In this document: piece after piece, positions 35,562 to 48,959 of the stretch
Position numbering within the stretch: the stretch's first letter is position 1
Layout of the letters: each line of letters starts with the position of its first letter
The notes under the pieces: model-generated
The model's database searches: none
Seen by the model: only the letters and a program-made list of their open reading frames with translations
What the model was told of the DNA's origin: nothing
Made by a program: the position numbers and the translations under genes
Source: Paroedura picta
Taxonomy: Eukaryota > Chordata > Lepidosauria > Squamata > Gekkonidae
NCBI RefSeq assembly: GCF_049243985.1
Contig: NC_135372.1
Location: 60,752,318 to 60,816,317 of the forward strand
Reading direction: 5' to 3'
Length of the DNA stretch: 64,000 nucleotides

Positions 35562-35932
35562 CTTGCAAACTCTTCTCTGGTATGGAGCAGTTACACCCTT
35601 CAGTTTAGCCTGCTTCAAAACAGTGTGTTGCGAGGGGGCTACAATTGTTTGTGTGTGGGGGGTGGGTGGGAATTAAATGCAAAATGCTTGCTTTTCATTT
35701 GCACTTTGGGTTGCTTTAGAACAAACCATGAGTTGTGGGGAATCCTGCTAATAAAATAATAGCCAGTCAAAGACTTTCATACATAGGGATTGTCCTTAGT
35801 ATCTACTGTAAAGCACTGTTGGCACAGCAGCATTGACATTGCAGGCCCCCTCGCAACACACCCTTTTGAGGCAGGCTAAACTGAAGGGTGTAACTGCTCC
35901 ATACCAGAGAAGAGTTTGCAAGATCCATGTCT
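35562..35932. repeat. 85-bp inverted repeat with about 205-bp spacer
   Basis: The left arm, about 35554-35639, contains 'gacatggatcttgcaaactc' and 'ttctctggtatggagcagtt'. The right arm, about 35847-35931, is its inverse, with only a few differences. A shorter matching inverse pair lies further out ('gcactttgggttgctttaga' at 35700 against 'tctaaagcagcccagagtgc' at about 36303), so the inverted similarity is patchy over about 800 bp. No terminal motif or target duplication identifies a known transposon. Confidence 0.7.
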
Positions 35933-37287
35933 GTTGTGGTGAAATATCAAGGGGCTGTAATGAACATTGCACATTCATAGTTTAGCTGAATGTATATCCA
36001 ATTATTAAAATAACTGAATCTTAAATTTCAGGGTTCTGTGTAAAGGGGGGGGGAGCTCGAAGTTTTGCAAACCCATTATTGTGTTTGAAGGGTGTTGGGG
36101 GGGGGGGGGAATTGCCTGTTTTTTTCAGAGGCCTGGGCACAGTGGAGGAACCGTTAAGACACACACCCTGCTTTTTCTCAGAGGGATCTCTTATCAATAC
36201 TGAAACAGATACAGGAGCCTCAGCCTATTCCCACCACACCGCCTTACACATCCGCTAAAATAACGGAATCTTAATGATCCTCCCTCAACCCTACTTTGTT
36301 CTAAAGCAGCCCAGAGTGCAATTGAAAAAGCGTTTTTAGAAAGCACCCTGTTGTACAGACAGCTGTCTGTCCACACCTGCTTGCACTGAGCATTCCATTA
36401 GAAAATTTAAAAGACATGAAAATTTAAAAGCTATGTTGGAGACCTCTATACCAAATAGACAGTCTGAGTTGCCCCTAACTTTGTAAATCTGAACAAACGT
36501 CTGTTCAGATTGCTGACAGGAGATTTTCAGAACGTGTAGGAACATTGCTGTTATCGGGTATAACTTTGTTTAAACATTGTATAAAAATCCAAATAAATAA
36601 AATTCTTGATTAAACACGCTGTGTTGAGAATATTTTGTGGGAGGTGGAGGGGGGGTCTGTGTTCTTTTACATTCTGTCTATGTTCTGGTATTTATTATTT
36701 TGTGAATTTCACCAGTATGAGATGTGGCATTAACTCAAGACTATAAACAAAAGTACACATATGGGGGGGGGCTGCTTTTGTGGGGTGGCAAGAGATGACC
36801 CAGGAATAGCATCTAGGAAACAGACACAGAGCAGAAAATTGAGCATATAATTTGGCCCTAGATAGAAGTTGAGTGTGTGTGACTAGATTGGTGTTGTGAT
36901 AATGAGGAATTTTCTCCTTTCCATCTGTTATTTACCTCATTGGAAATTTTCCTCCCTTCCCTAGGTCCATTATGTCCTGGTATAGGAAAAATACAGGCAT
37001 TTGTATTATGCCCAACTTCCCACACACACACAGGCTTGGGGAAGGGCATTTTTGTTTAAAATTGGTGAAATGACTTTGGGTCAAAAGTTAATCGCTTCCG
37101 TTTTCCACGGCTCCAGTACACATCAGATCTCCTTTAGCGGCTTTTGAGAGCCAAATTATTGAGATCGTGTTCCAATCACAAGACCTTCCCTAGCATGTAG
37201 ATCTAATTCTCAGTGAGATGGTGATCCTCCATGTGGTTTACCATGGCAGACTGCAAGTGAGAGCTCAGACGTCTGAGGGTTTCCTTG

Positions 37288-37314
37288 TATACACACACAC
37301 ACACACACACATAC
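37288..37314. repeat. (AC)n microsatellite
   Basis: A run of about 12 AC units, followed by ATACAC. Shorter AC or TG runs occur at 10497, 37020 and 40689. Confidence 0.9.
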
Positions 37315-37359
37315 ACAAAATACCACTGCATAGAAAATCTCAGCCCTGGAATTAAGATT

Positions 37360-37680
37360 GCTGGGAGAGGCCTGCCTGGCTGTTCCAGTAACCAAAGAAG
37401 CTTATTTGGTGGTTACATGAAAAAAGGGCCTTTTCAGTGGCAGCCCCACACTTGTGGAACAATCTCCTCTGGGTTGTACACTTGAACCTCCCACTTTTGG
37501 TCCTTACTAAGCTGCTGTCAGCTTTATTTAGGATTGCATTGGATTAAAGTAGTCCTACATTGTAATTTTAAAATTTGTTTTTGTATGTATTTTATGTGAT
37601 ATATTTTATGTATTTTCTTTATATTGTGAATCTCCTTGGGCACCCACTCTCCAAAAATAAACCAGTCAACTCATAGGCTC
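37360..37680 (+). mobile_element. L2-type LINE 3' end
   Basis: The + strand first encodes the C-terminal coding remnant (K-G-P-F-Q-W-Q-P-H-T-C-G-T near 37425, the degraded form of a typical R-A-F-S-V-A-A-P-x-L-W-N motif). A T-rich 3' region with 'tgtgaatctccttgggcacc' and 'aaaataaacc' follows. Earlier parts are missing. Confidence 0.55.
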
Positions 37681-38229
37681 TCACATCATTGACTGTATAC
37701 AGCCAGCTGCTTTCAGGCTCTGTGTATCAGGGGGGGAAAGGCCTGCTCCTTTGAAATTAACAAGAATAAAAAACTTCATGTTGATCAGTTTTAAGAGTGC
37801 ACTCAGAAATTTCTATATTCCACGAATGATCAGATATCCCCCCACGATCGAAGAAAAAAACCATTAGTCGTACCCCACCCTTCTACTAATCACATCGAAA
37901 CACACTCGCTGGACACCCAAGCTGCAGCAAGCCACAATCAACACTCCCTGATGTTTCGAGGGGAGGGGGGGGAGCCTAACCAGCCTTTTCCTTTCTGACA
38001 TATGTGAGCTATTTAGTAGACAAACTGGCTGAGCAATTCCCTAGAAAACCAACTCATACAGGCTGAGTGCTATGTGTTTGAACTGAAATATATATTCATC
38101 CTGACTCTGCGGTAGATATGCTGATGTGGTTTCCATGGGGCAGTGGGTTCTGCAGTAGCAGAAAGCACCCTGGATGCCTTCCCTCTCTCCCATTTGAAAG
38201 GTAGCCCCACAGCCAAAGCCCCACACACT

Positions 38230-39240
38230 CGTTGATCCAAAATTAATTCATTTTGTTATTTTAATCAAGCCATGGTCGGATATTGAGTAGAGGGATGAAA
38301 TGCACCCCCCTCCCTAGCCCCCCCAAAACCCCACCTACCATCCCCTGCCACACTCTCTGAAACTTCTTCCAGTCACACAGAGAATCCCTTTGGAGTCCCA
38401 GAGCATTCCCTATGTATAAAACTGTACAACAGCCCGCTCTGCAGGGCTGGCTTTTAGCATCAAAGACCCAAAATTAACCTGATTATTTTAATTAAACCAT
38501 AATATGTTTGAAATTAACAAGGATAAAAAACTTTGGGCAATATCCAAGAACCAAATTGGGACCATGATTGCTTTTCGCTCGATGTGCTTCTGCAGGGGAG
38601 ACTCTTCTTGTAAATCCTTACAAGAGCCCACCCTGCAGGATTGGTTTTTTAGCATCAAAGATCCAAAATTAATCTGCTTATTTTAATTAAACTATAACTC
38701 AAGCTACAACACCCCACCAACCAGCCCTCGTGGCACACTCTCTGTACAGCCAGCACTGTTGTGGGATGTTTTTGTTTTGTTTTTTAGCATCAAATATCCA
38801 AAATTAATTGCTTATTTTATGCAGGCTATGATACTTTTGAAATTAACAAGGATAAAAACTTTGAGCAATGTCCAAGTACCAACTATGGGACATCATGACT
38901 GCTTTTTCACCCTATGTGATTCTGCAGGGGAGACTCTTCTTGTAAATCCTTACAAGAGCCTGCCCTGCAGGGTTGGTTTTTAACATCAAAGATCCAAAAT
39001 TAATCTGCCTATTTTTTAAGCAGGTTATGATACTTTGAAATTAACAAGGATAAAAAGTACAGCCAATGCTTAAGCACCATCCACGGGGCATTCTGATCGG
39101 CTTTTCTCCCATGTCCTTGTGCTAGGAGACTCTGCTTGTAAAATCCTTACACGTGCCCGCCCCGCAGGGGTGGTTTTTCAGTATCAAAGATCCAAAATTA
39201 ATCTGCTTATTTTAATTAAACCATAACTCAAGCTACAACA
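38230..39240. repeat. Tandem array of about 196-bp units
   Basis: The anchor 'gatccaaaattaatctgctt', or a close variant, occurs near 38234, 38465, 38660, 38795, 38991 and 39189. Three of the spacings are 195, 196 and 198 bases; one is 135 and one 231. Each full unit also carries 'gaaattaacaaggataaaaa', 'gcaggggagactcttcttgt' and 'ccttacaagagcc'. A further partial unit seems to lie near 37750-37797. It is a short satellite-like array or the monomer region of an unrecognised element. Confidence 0.8.
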
Positions 39241-39414
39241 AGACATAATTCCAACCCCTCCCATTTCAGGGGGAGGGGCCAACCTGACCACGTGGGCAGG
39301 GCCTTACACCCGCCTTAGACCTGCCTCCTCTGCGCTCTCATTGGTCAGAAAACACTGCACGCTCATTGGCTGGGGCACCTGTCATGACGGATTAATAGTA
39401 TACCCTCAGTACTA

Positions 39415-39975
39415 CTCATGTCCCCTTTCAACCTCTTTTCTAGCCTAAACATTCCCAAGTCCCTCAACCTTTCCTCATAGGGCTTAGTCCCCAGACCCAT
39501 AATCATTCTTGTTTCTCTCCTTTGCACCCTCTCAATTTTGCCCACATCATTTTTGAAGTAAAGTTTCCAGAACTGTACACATTACTGCAGGTGTGGTCTG
39601 ATCAGTGTGGTATATAGCAGGACTATGATATCTTGTGACTAGGATGTGATGCATCTCTTGATAACAGCCCAAGACTGCATTTGCCTTCTTTACCACTGCA
39701 GCACAGTCTGCTCATACTTAGCTTACAGTCCACAAGGACCCCAAGGTCTTGTTCACACACACTGCTACCCAAAAGTGTATCTCCTGTCCAATATGCATGC
39801 TTCTCATTTTTGTAACCCAGATGTACAACTGTGCACTTATCCTTACTGAACTGCATTGTGTTCTCATTTGCCCACTTTCCCAGCATGTTCTGATCTCGTT
39901 GAACTGGAATGATCTCTATCTTCTGGAGTGTTTGCAACTCCTCCCAATTAGGTGTCATCTGCAAATTTAATCACA
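39415..39975 (-). mobile_element. CR1 LINE fragment (reverse transcriptase C-terminal part)
   Basis: On the minus strand it encodes stretches such as M-G-K-I-E-R-V-Q-R-R and W-A-N-E-N-T-M-Q-F-S-K-D-K-C, which align with the copy at 62069-62971. Frameshifts separate the pieces, and both ends are truncated; the CR1 3' terminus is not present. Confidence 0.8.
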
Positions 39976-41244
39976 GGCTCCCATGAAAGTCTCCATGGTG
40001 GGCCAGTCAGTGGTATCTTACACATTCTTTGCTTGGAACTTAATTAACAGACCTGTTGGATTCAGATTCAGAGTGTGATGTGTATGGCAAAAGTCCCCCC
40101 AGGATTATGGTCCACATCTATAAAACTGTATGGACATGTGCTTTGCCCAGTTCACACAGAACAGTGACTGCTGTCAGCCGAAGAAGCCCCAATCCCTCCT
40201 CCCAAAGATTAATCTGTGCAATGTTAAATTGGTTCCATCTTGCAGGTATTCATAACTGGACACTGGCTCAGACCAGTTCCCTCATGGCCTTCAAGGACAG
40301 CTTCTTGGCTGAAATAATTGGCTATGTGAGAAACCAGGTATCTCTGGACAGGAGGGAGGAGTTGGAGGAATAAGGTAATTTTATGGAAGGTTCCAGCGAA
40401 GAAAGGTTCTAATTGACTCCTATGGGCCTAAAACTATATCTGGCCTGGTGTTTGATGAGGGGTAAACTAGGCTGGATTTTGTATGGCTCACTTCTCTGGT
40501 TTTTCTACAGCAACATAGTAGGGACATTGGAATTGTGGCCTGTATATGCAAGACTGTGAAGTTGTACCACCTGATTGAGAGCTCTGACTTTCAGGTAGAA
40601 AGCTAGCTGTATTGTTTTGTGTTGCTTGTTTTAAACTGATGTGCTGTGTTTAATAAATTCTCATGAGTAAATTTTCCTAAATTCTAACAAACCTTACACA
40701 CACACACAGAGTTTGAATATTTGCACACTGTCACCCTGGGGACCCATGAGGTTCAGCCTGGGACTCCTTAATGACTACCTTGGAACAGGGACCATGTACT
40801 TCCTGTAGACAGTCAGTGGGCTGCCAATCTGCATAGTTTGAAGAGGCCTATAGTTATGTACAGAGGCTGCTTTGAGTTCACTGCAGTCCCAGAATCTCTC
40901 GCCATGAATTTGATGGAATAGTATATTAGTTTCTCTGTGGGAGTGTTTGTGCAATATTTGCAAATCATGATAATATTACAAAAACTTCCCTTGAAAGTTG
41001 TTGCCCCTCAGAGGAGCAAGCAATAATACTGCCGCCCTTTTTCCTCTTGGTAGTTTCCCCTATTTTTCTATACCAGGAGCAATGCAAGGTAGTTTGACTT
41101 CATTTGCAGAAATTGTATGTGTCATGATTTCCTTTCTCTGAGAAGGGACCAGTTCCTTTGTAAAAACCCACCATTTGGAACACACAAGTTTTGGAACTCT
41201 TTTTAAAATAGTTTTTAAATAGTTTGATGGAAGATGATGGTTTA

Positions 41245-41345
41245 TTGACATTTATTTATTTTATTTCTTACCCACTGCTCCCAGCAGTGCTGGCTGCAGT
41301 GCTTTGCCACAGAAACACTGAACAGTGTGTACTAAATAAATGTAT
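41245..41345 (-). mobile_element. LINE 3' tail, antisense
   Basis: TTTATTTATTTTATTTC followed by 'ttacccactgctcccagcag' is a degraded reverse complement of the recurrent LINE 3' end. Confidence 0.4.
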
Positions 41346-42046
41346 GTACCCAGTTAATCAAAATGTCATACTAAGGGAAGATTAATTCTGCATCTTCTAT
41401 AAATCCTGCAAGTTGGTCAAAACTATGTATGTAACTTGACATGTTTCATAATTTCTTTGGGTGTTGATGATAATTGGAGGAAGAGGGATGCATGATACAG
41501 GGCAGCAAAGTTCCATTGCAACTATTGACAATCTTCTTATTTCACCTTTCTGGCTTGCTAGAAAGGCTAGAAATGTTTGGTAAAATCCTAAACAGAGTTA
41601 TACCTTTCAAAACTCATTTGTCTTAGAAATGTGTAGCCCTGTTTAGGCTTGCAGTGTTCCTCTTTTCTTAAAAGAGTGAGATTCTTGGGACTGGGGATGG
41701 AGCATGAACTGGCTCACAAGCCACAATTTCGCATGATCTTGGGCCGGTTTGGAGCTTGGTGACTGATGTTCAGGAAAGATACTTTCCCTGAACATTTACC
41801 CAACTTTTGGTTGGGTTGGTTTAGCTTTTCGGGGCCAGCCATTTAAACTGAACAGTGGAGCTATACAGAGTCAGCTACTCCACTATTAGGTTTAAATGGT
41901 CAGCTGCCATCCTTTTAACCATTTTGGCTTCAAAGTTGGGGAGCAAGACTGGCTGAGCTGTTATCCATTTATCTCTTCAGTTTTGCTCCCCCCTCCTTGG
42001 AAGTGTCAGGAACAAAACCAAATGGTTAAATGGCTAGCAGCCATTC

Positions 42047-42470
42047 TAACTTGATGATGATATCCGTTCAGTCGTGTCCAACCGTCGGCGATTCCATAGG
42101 AAAGTCTTCACCATGCGCCCCTGTCTCTGACTACTTCTTTTACTTGGTTCATGGTCAGCCCTGTGTCGGCTTTGATAGTTGTCGAGCCAGCGGATCCTTT
42201 GGCAACCTTGTTTCCTTTTGCTGCTGACCATGCCGAGCATTAATTATTTTTCTCACTAGTTTGATTGCATGATGTGTCCAAAGTAAGTGAGCTTTAGCCG
42301 TGATATCTTACCTTCTAATGACATAATTGGTTTGCTTCTCTCTAAAACTATCTTGTTGGTAACTTTGGCTGTCCATGGTATTCGCAGCATTCATCTCTAA
42401 CACCATAATTCGAAAGCATCTATTCTCCTCCTGTCTTCCTTCTTCAGTCTCCAGCTATTTAACCCTTCCA
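42047..42470 (-). mobile_element. BovB/RTE LINE fragment (C-terminal coding end and 3' end)
   Basis: On the minus strand the piece ending near 42240 encodes M-L-G-M-V-S-S-K-R-K-Q-G-C-Q-R-I-R-W-L-D-N, which resembles the conserved M-L-G-x-V-x-G-K-R-x-R-G-R-Q-R-x-R-W-L-D-x block at the end of the RTE/BovB protein. Further right, 'gatgtgtccaaagtaagtga' and 'tgtccatggtattcgcagca' are the inverse of other conserved parts of the same ORF. The frame is broken. The 3' side starts with 'cagtcgtgtccaaccgtcgg', the BovB end. Confidence 0.8.
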
Positions 42471-44529
42471 AAGCGATCCCTATCCCTTTATCCTAGCCGC
42501 GGCGAGCCATGGCCAGGAGAAAAGGGGGACCAAATTTGTCAAACCAATTCAGTTCAGGCAGGGGCCCATTTGGGTGCATTGTTCAGGGTTCGGTTTGTGG
42601 GTCACCCTAAACCTCCCTTTTTAATTTTGTGCCCATCCATACTTGGGATTAACTATAACATTCTCACAATGACTTTCTGTGTTATTTCCTCTGCAGAACC
42701 ATGCCATGCACACTACCCTGCATATAGATCTTTTTAAGGGGGGGAACTGAATCTCATATTTTCCATATATTTTCCAGAGTTTCACAAACATAAATTGGTT
42801 TAATTTGTGTACTTCTCAGGCTGTGCATCCCCTCCTCCAGCACTACCACAGCAAGATTTCCACTCCTTTCATTTGTATACTCGCAGTTATCACACAACAG
42901 TTGTAGCTTCAATGCTACTCCTGCTGTGGAGTATAATAGAAGCCATTGTCAGTTCTTTGAAAACATTTCTAATCTGTACAGGTCCTTCATTTATGGTCAT
43001 CTCATTAAAGATGCACCTTCTGTAATTCATCAGCCAAAAGATGGTGTTTGCAATTTGATAAATGTGGAGGATTCAACACTAAAGAGAAACAAATTAATCC
43101 TTATAATCTTAAACAGATTTTGAGTTTAGAAAGAAATAATCTCTGTTTGGAGGGGCAGTCCTATATTTCACTCCTATGTAAACACTGTCTTATAAGCACA
43201 ACATTGCTTCAAAGCTCGAAGTGTGTCTACCGTTTTCCAGTTATTTGAGAGTTTGGCTAAAATGATCAGTTCTCTTTTGCTCTCCATTATGCTATGCATG
43301 TTCTGCACGTTGTGGATTAATCCTAGAAGCAGGGAACACATTCCAGTGTCAGCAACTGGGACCTTTAACTCACATTGCTTTGTCATTTTCCAAGTCTTTT
43401 TTTCAATTGTTGTAACTAGAATTTGTCATTGAGCCCACACAGGAGTTGAAGAAACCAAGGCACCATTGTTATTAGATTATTCCACCACATTTGTTCAGTT
43501 ATAACAGATAATGTGCAGATTACACTCAATAAAAAATATTATAAGAACATATCTGTTCATGGTATTCAATCTGCTATATTGTCAGATACGTTAGTGATAT
43601 TTCAAAGTCAAAGCACCTTTATCAGCATAACCATAATAAAAGTATTTATATTAAAAGACAAGTTATTTCAATTCCCAATTAGTTGGAAGAAAATCCTATG
43701 GAGGAATTTTGCAATGGCTTTAGTTACATTAGAGTTTTGATCAATAAGAGAAAGTGCACTATTGTTGAGGGATCGTGAATCTTGTTCTCTGTCATGAGAG
43801 GATTTATGAACCGTTCTCTAAGATGGTTGTGCTGCTCACAAAAGAGCAGAACATGTTCCACCGACTTATTATTGTTGAAACAAATATACAGTATAATGGT
43901 TCAATTGAATTATTCTACCAGGTTTTCCATTGAGGCAGTCTTACTGGGCTTACTATGAGCTTCTCTGACAGTCATGCCAGAGTGCCAGTGTATTATGTTT
44001 TTTGATAGAGTGTTGTATTTTTATGTTGTGTGTTTTTGTTGTTAATCACCCCAAGCCCTCATTGCCAGGAAGGGATGGAATTAAAATGGTATGAAAATAA
44101 ATCTGTGGAGAATGTATGTTCCATTCATCTGAATAAGACAAGTTTACCTATATCATTAATTTACAACTGGATTGAAGCAGAATTTATTCCTGTGAATATG
44201 GCTTTTCCTACACAAGTTGATCCATGGCTATTATAAATGCAGAAGCATCTATATTGGCAATGGAGCATGTACACAGGAATTATTGGCGTACTTTCCTCCT
44301 CTAGCCTCCATTTCCCCATCATTCTGCTGAAGCACTGTTAAAAAAAAATTGAGAATTGCTATACCACTATAGCAATTACTGACTTTTTAAAAGCCCTGCT
44401 ATGATATGGCAGGGAAAATGGTAGTCCTGAAGGACAGGAAGAAAATAAAGAAAGAAAAGGGTGCCAATGCAAACGTGTTCTCTCTCATCCAGATGGTGTG
44501 CTAACATTGTCATAAGGTCATTAATCAGG

Positions 44530-45080
44530 TTTAGAATTTTAGAATAATAGAGTTGGAAGGCACCTCCTGGTTCATCTAGTCCAACCCCCTGCATTATGTA
44601 GAACACTCACAAACCTGTCACTCATCCACTGTAACCTGCCATCCCCTTGAACCTTCACAAAATCAGCCTTTCTGTCATATAACTATCCAGCCTCTGCTTA
44701 GAAATGTCCAAAAATGGAGAACCCACCACTTCCCGAGGAAGCCTGTTCCACTGGAGATCTCCTAGACGGAATTTCTTTTGAATTAATTTCATCCCACAGG
44801 TTCTGGTCTGTCCCTCCAGTGCAAGAAAGAACAACTCTGCTCCATCATCTACATGGTGGCCTTTTAAATACTTGAAGATGGTTATCAGTTCCCCTCTCAG
44901 TCGTCTCCTTTCCAGGCTAAAAAGACCCAGCTCCCCCAACCTTTCCTCATACATCTTGGTGTCCAAACCCCTCACTATCTTTGTTGCCCTCCTCTGGATA
45001 TGCTCCAATTTGTCTACATCCCTCTTCAACTGTGGTGCCCAAAACTGAACACAGTACTCTAAGTGGGGCTGAACCAGAGC
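44530..45080 (-). mobile_element. CR1 LINE 3' part (antisense)
   Basis: It starts with 'agaataatagagttggaagg' (the CR1 3' terminus) and includes a continuous 124-codon minus-strand frame at 44655-45029. That frame has K-R-D-V-D-K-L-E-H-I-Q-R-R-A-T-K, matching K-K-D-V-D-K-I-E-R-V-Q-R-R-A-T-K in the 62 kb copy. It differs enough to be a distinct CR1 subfamily. 5' truncated. Confidence 0.85.
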
Positions 45081-48000
45081 AAAGTGGTACCATCACCTCC
45101 CACGATCTGGACACGATACTCTGTTTGGGAGAGTGTGCCATGGACAGCAAAAACCTGGGAAATAAATGAGTAGAGGATGACATCATGTGGGTGCTACAAA
45201 ATCAGCATGCCAGTTTGGGAATCAAAGATGGGGAAAACCCTCCACATGGAAGCAGCCTCTTTTTATGCTCCTGTCTTGCAGCCAGTGCAGGGGAAGATTT
45301 CAGTGTGGGAAAAAGGAAGGATGCTGTAGGCAGTGCCCCTCTGGTCTGGTCCAGCAGGGACCTAATGTTCTTACATTAATGTCATACTGGTACTGTGTAC
45401 TGGTTTGCTTTTTTCACCAGTGTTCTGAGAGAGTTTGTAAGCTTCTTTGATCTCTCAAACTGTTTTTCATTGTACAATCAAAAATATGTACATCACATTT
45501 ACTCAGCTGTTCGATTGAAAACACTCATGCAGTTCTCATGATAAATGGAAGAAGTTGATGATGTATTTTGATACATGAAAAGGCCAGTTCAGCTAAAATT
45601 CAGGAAATGGGAATCTCCCCCCAATTTTGTATTCACGAGATTACTCACCCTTGGACAGGATAGCATATTCAACTAGATCATTCCTTATATTTGGCCCATG
45701 TTCTTGATTTTCTGATATTAATTTGACCATTGCTCTTGGATGTGAAATTCTCTTTTTTGTGCATTCATCACCTGAACAATGCTGAGGGAGGAATTAGGAA
45801 CCTCACTGACAACTGCTGTCCGTTCTGGAACAGCTGGTTTCATGTGGGAAAAGAGTGCCAGGTACCATGCAGCACACTGACTCCTTGCCAGGTCTCCTCA
45901 TTCATTCTGATGTTGAAATTCCAGTGTCTCTCTGAGGGAAAGACACTGAGATGAGGACTTTGGGGGCGGGGGGAGGGCAATAGCATAGCTGTCAGGAGTC
46001 AATATGATGCTGAAGGGTATTGACATGGGGGTCACATGGATAAGGGAGACTGAGCTTGGGATTCCCCTCTTTTTAGATACCTACAAGCTGTGTGACACCT
46101 TACTCTGTTCCTTTACAGTAAACAAGTAAAAACATGCTGGGCTAAATGCACTCCTAGGTATTTTGCATTTTATTCCTGTTCTCTCCTGTTGACTAGGAAA
46201 TGTAATTGTCAGAGTGGCAGAATGCATGGGGAGAAGTGGTTGCAGCACTTGGGTATGTAAATAGGAAAGGGAATTATGGCAACTGGGTTAAGACATGCCA
46301 AGTCAGGTGAAGAACCATGAAGCAAATATTTTGCTCCTACTGCTTGAAAGCAAGAATGGTAGGGTTTTCCATTCTCTTCATTGCTCAAAGAACAATACTT
46401 ATCCTGGATGAAAGAGCCTTGGCCTGATAGGGAAGTGGTCTTGTTGACATAACCTTTTCAATCCAGCATCAACACAGGGAAAGTAGAAGAGCTAGATTTG
46501 AGTCCAGTAGCAAACACATGTGCTACAGGAATTGGATGATGTTCATAAGGATTCCAATTTACTCAACAGATATATTCCAAGACAAACTCTCTGTGGCCTG
46601 GTTCAAAGTGCAGTATACTAGCTGAACAGAATCCAGCTAGGATCCTCTCAGATGCCCTGCCCTACCTGGTGGGAGTATATTTTTACGATATTACTCTTCT
46701 GGTTCCCACAGACCATTCACAGGAGTGATCTACATGCCCAGGAACCCATCTTCAGCCAGTCTGCAAATATTGTGCATATATAGATTATCAACTGACGGCC
46801 ACACCTCTAGAATACTGTGGGTGGATAATATATTGGTAATAAAATGCACATTAAATCATCCAGCCTCTTTCTCCATGCCAAATCATTTTATTCATTGCAT
46901 TCATTGCCAACATCTCCAGGTCAATAATTCAGCAAGCTGGATGCTCACCAACTATTTCTAATAACTCTAGAATTACTCCTCAAGCTACATACTGAGGGGG
47001 AGACTCTCTGCTCCATTTCTTATGTGAAACCAGTGGGGTTTCTCATGTAAACAAGACCAAATGTTTGTAAATTATGCAGAGATTTTAGCTTGCTTCAGTT
47101 CAAGAGAACAACAGCTAAGCAGACATCTGGTGGAATTATTACCAGGGGAAATTGGCAGATTTAAAGTTTTGGATCAGAAAAAAACCACAAAAACAAACTG
47201 AAACATATAAAAACCACTAGAATAAGAAGAGTTGGTTCTTATGTGACACTTTTCTCTTCACCAGAAACATGCCTTGCAATATAAGCCCCAAACCTGTCCT
47301 CCTGCAGTTTGGAAAGCTACCATGTCCGTCTACTAGTACTCATGTGGCAAACTAGTATAGCCCAAATGACCATACTACATGTGTTTTCTCACTATAAATC
47401 CACTGTAATCAGGTTGTATACATATTTTAAAATGGATTTTATGTTGCTGCTGTTGTTGATAGCATTTTTCCCTTGGGGGAAAAAACAACAAAGTTGTGCT
47501 GTACTATGTTTAGCTTAAATAGGATTTTGATGGGAATGGAAAACTGATATTGCTTTCACAGATTTTGAAACTCTCAGCCAGAAAAACAAGTGTTTCCCCA
47601 TCTGGCTTCCTAGGCTGGAGTGGCAGTGCAGCTTGTCTTTTGTGTGACCCATTCCATTGCTTTAGAAGAGCCTGGAACAATTGACACCAGAAATTAAATC
47701 AAAACAGCATGGAACATAATCACTGTTGATTTAAAATTAAGAAAGATGACATAAGTCTTGTTTCAAATTACATTAATTTCCAGGACAAGGCTACATTTCA
47801 TATAAGATGTTCAACATGTTTTGGGTTTATTTTTGTAGTGATAACTATTGTTACAAGCGGAAATCCACAAGGATTTGCAGGGATAGGCTTTCTTTCCCTC
47901 CTCCTTCACTGTTTCCTTTTCCTCTGAAAGGGAGGAGTGGGGAGGGAGGACAATGATTAGGACAGGGGTGTTCTCAAATGACTCAAAATGGCTGGCATGG

Positions 48001-48424
48001 GGGAAACCCGGATTGCATGCATTTCTGCATTGGGCAGCCCCAAATTAGACCCCGTTAGACTCCGTTTGAAAAAGATGAAATCCAATTTTCTGGGGATTCC
48101 TTTGCTGTGGGGCAATTGAGGGGACAATTCAGGACTGCGCCTGAAGCAGCAATTTTTAGTGCAGAAATGGACAAAAAAGTCAACCCTTTGAGAGTGCAAA
48201 TCTGATCAATATCACTAGTGTGGAAACAGTCAAAGTATGTGACTTGTCCAAATACACCTAGTAGGCTTCTATAGCAAGATGTGATTTGAACCTCGGTATT
48301 TATACCCTATAACTGCTACACCACATAGGCTTTTATAGAGTGGCTGCTGTTGAGCGACAGCAAATAAGTAGTCCTGACTGAGTCGTGCCATGTCAGGTGA
48401 TATCAAGTCACCCAGAGATTGCTG

Positions 48425-48652
48425 CCAAACCTAAGGTTGCTACTATCCATGTGATACCTGGAGATCTCCTAGAATTGAAATTGAACTCCAGGTGAGAGAG
48501 AATTGTCCATCTGGAGAAAATGGCTGCTCTGGAGGGTGGACTTTATGACATTATATCTGGCTGAGGCCTTTCCCATCCCCAAACCCTGCCTTCCTCAGAT
48601 TATACCACAAAATATCCAGGAATTTTCTGCCTTAGAGCAGGCAACCCTAGTC
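48425..48652. mobile_element. MITE of the 'agggttgcca' family
   Basis: Bounded by 'aaggttgctactatcc' and 'gcaggcaaccctag', which pair as weak inverted ends. Internal blocks 'ggagatctcctagaattgaa', 'gagaaaatggctgctctgga' and 'ctttatgacattatatctgg' match the family seen at 14.0 and 25.1 kb, in opposite orientation to the 14.0 kb copy. Confidence 0.65.
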
Positions 48653-48959
48653 AGGCGTGGCCCTAAAGAGTCCAAAGGCCAAGATAAGCCTGGAAAGTGC
48701 TCTGGACAGAACTGAGCTTGGAATTCTGTGGTCACCTAGCAACAGCCACTGACAGGAAAAACGACAATCATTTCTTTTATTATTTCCGGTCTTTTAAACT
48801 CTCCAATGGGATCCACAAGAAACTTAAAGGGAGGCACTCCTACCATGTTTGTTTCCTCCCCACCCCCTACTTCTGCGACTCTTCATCCTGCCACCCCTTC
48901 TCTTGCTCTCCCCCATGTCTATCATTCCTCCCTACCTCATCACTTTCTGTCCCCTACTC

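Noticed and set aside
38230-39240. A CRISPR-like array
   Set aside because: The units are about 196 bp and similar throughout, with no short repeats separated by unique spacers, and the DNA is vertebrate.
40056-40373. 105-codon plus-strand frame near a CR1 fragment
   Set aside because: No recognisable domain, no splice sites that decide it, and no second copy. I see no support beyond being open.
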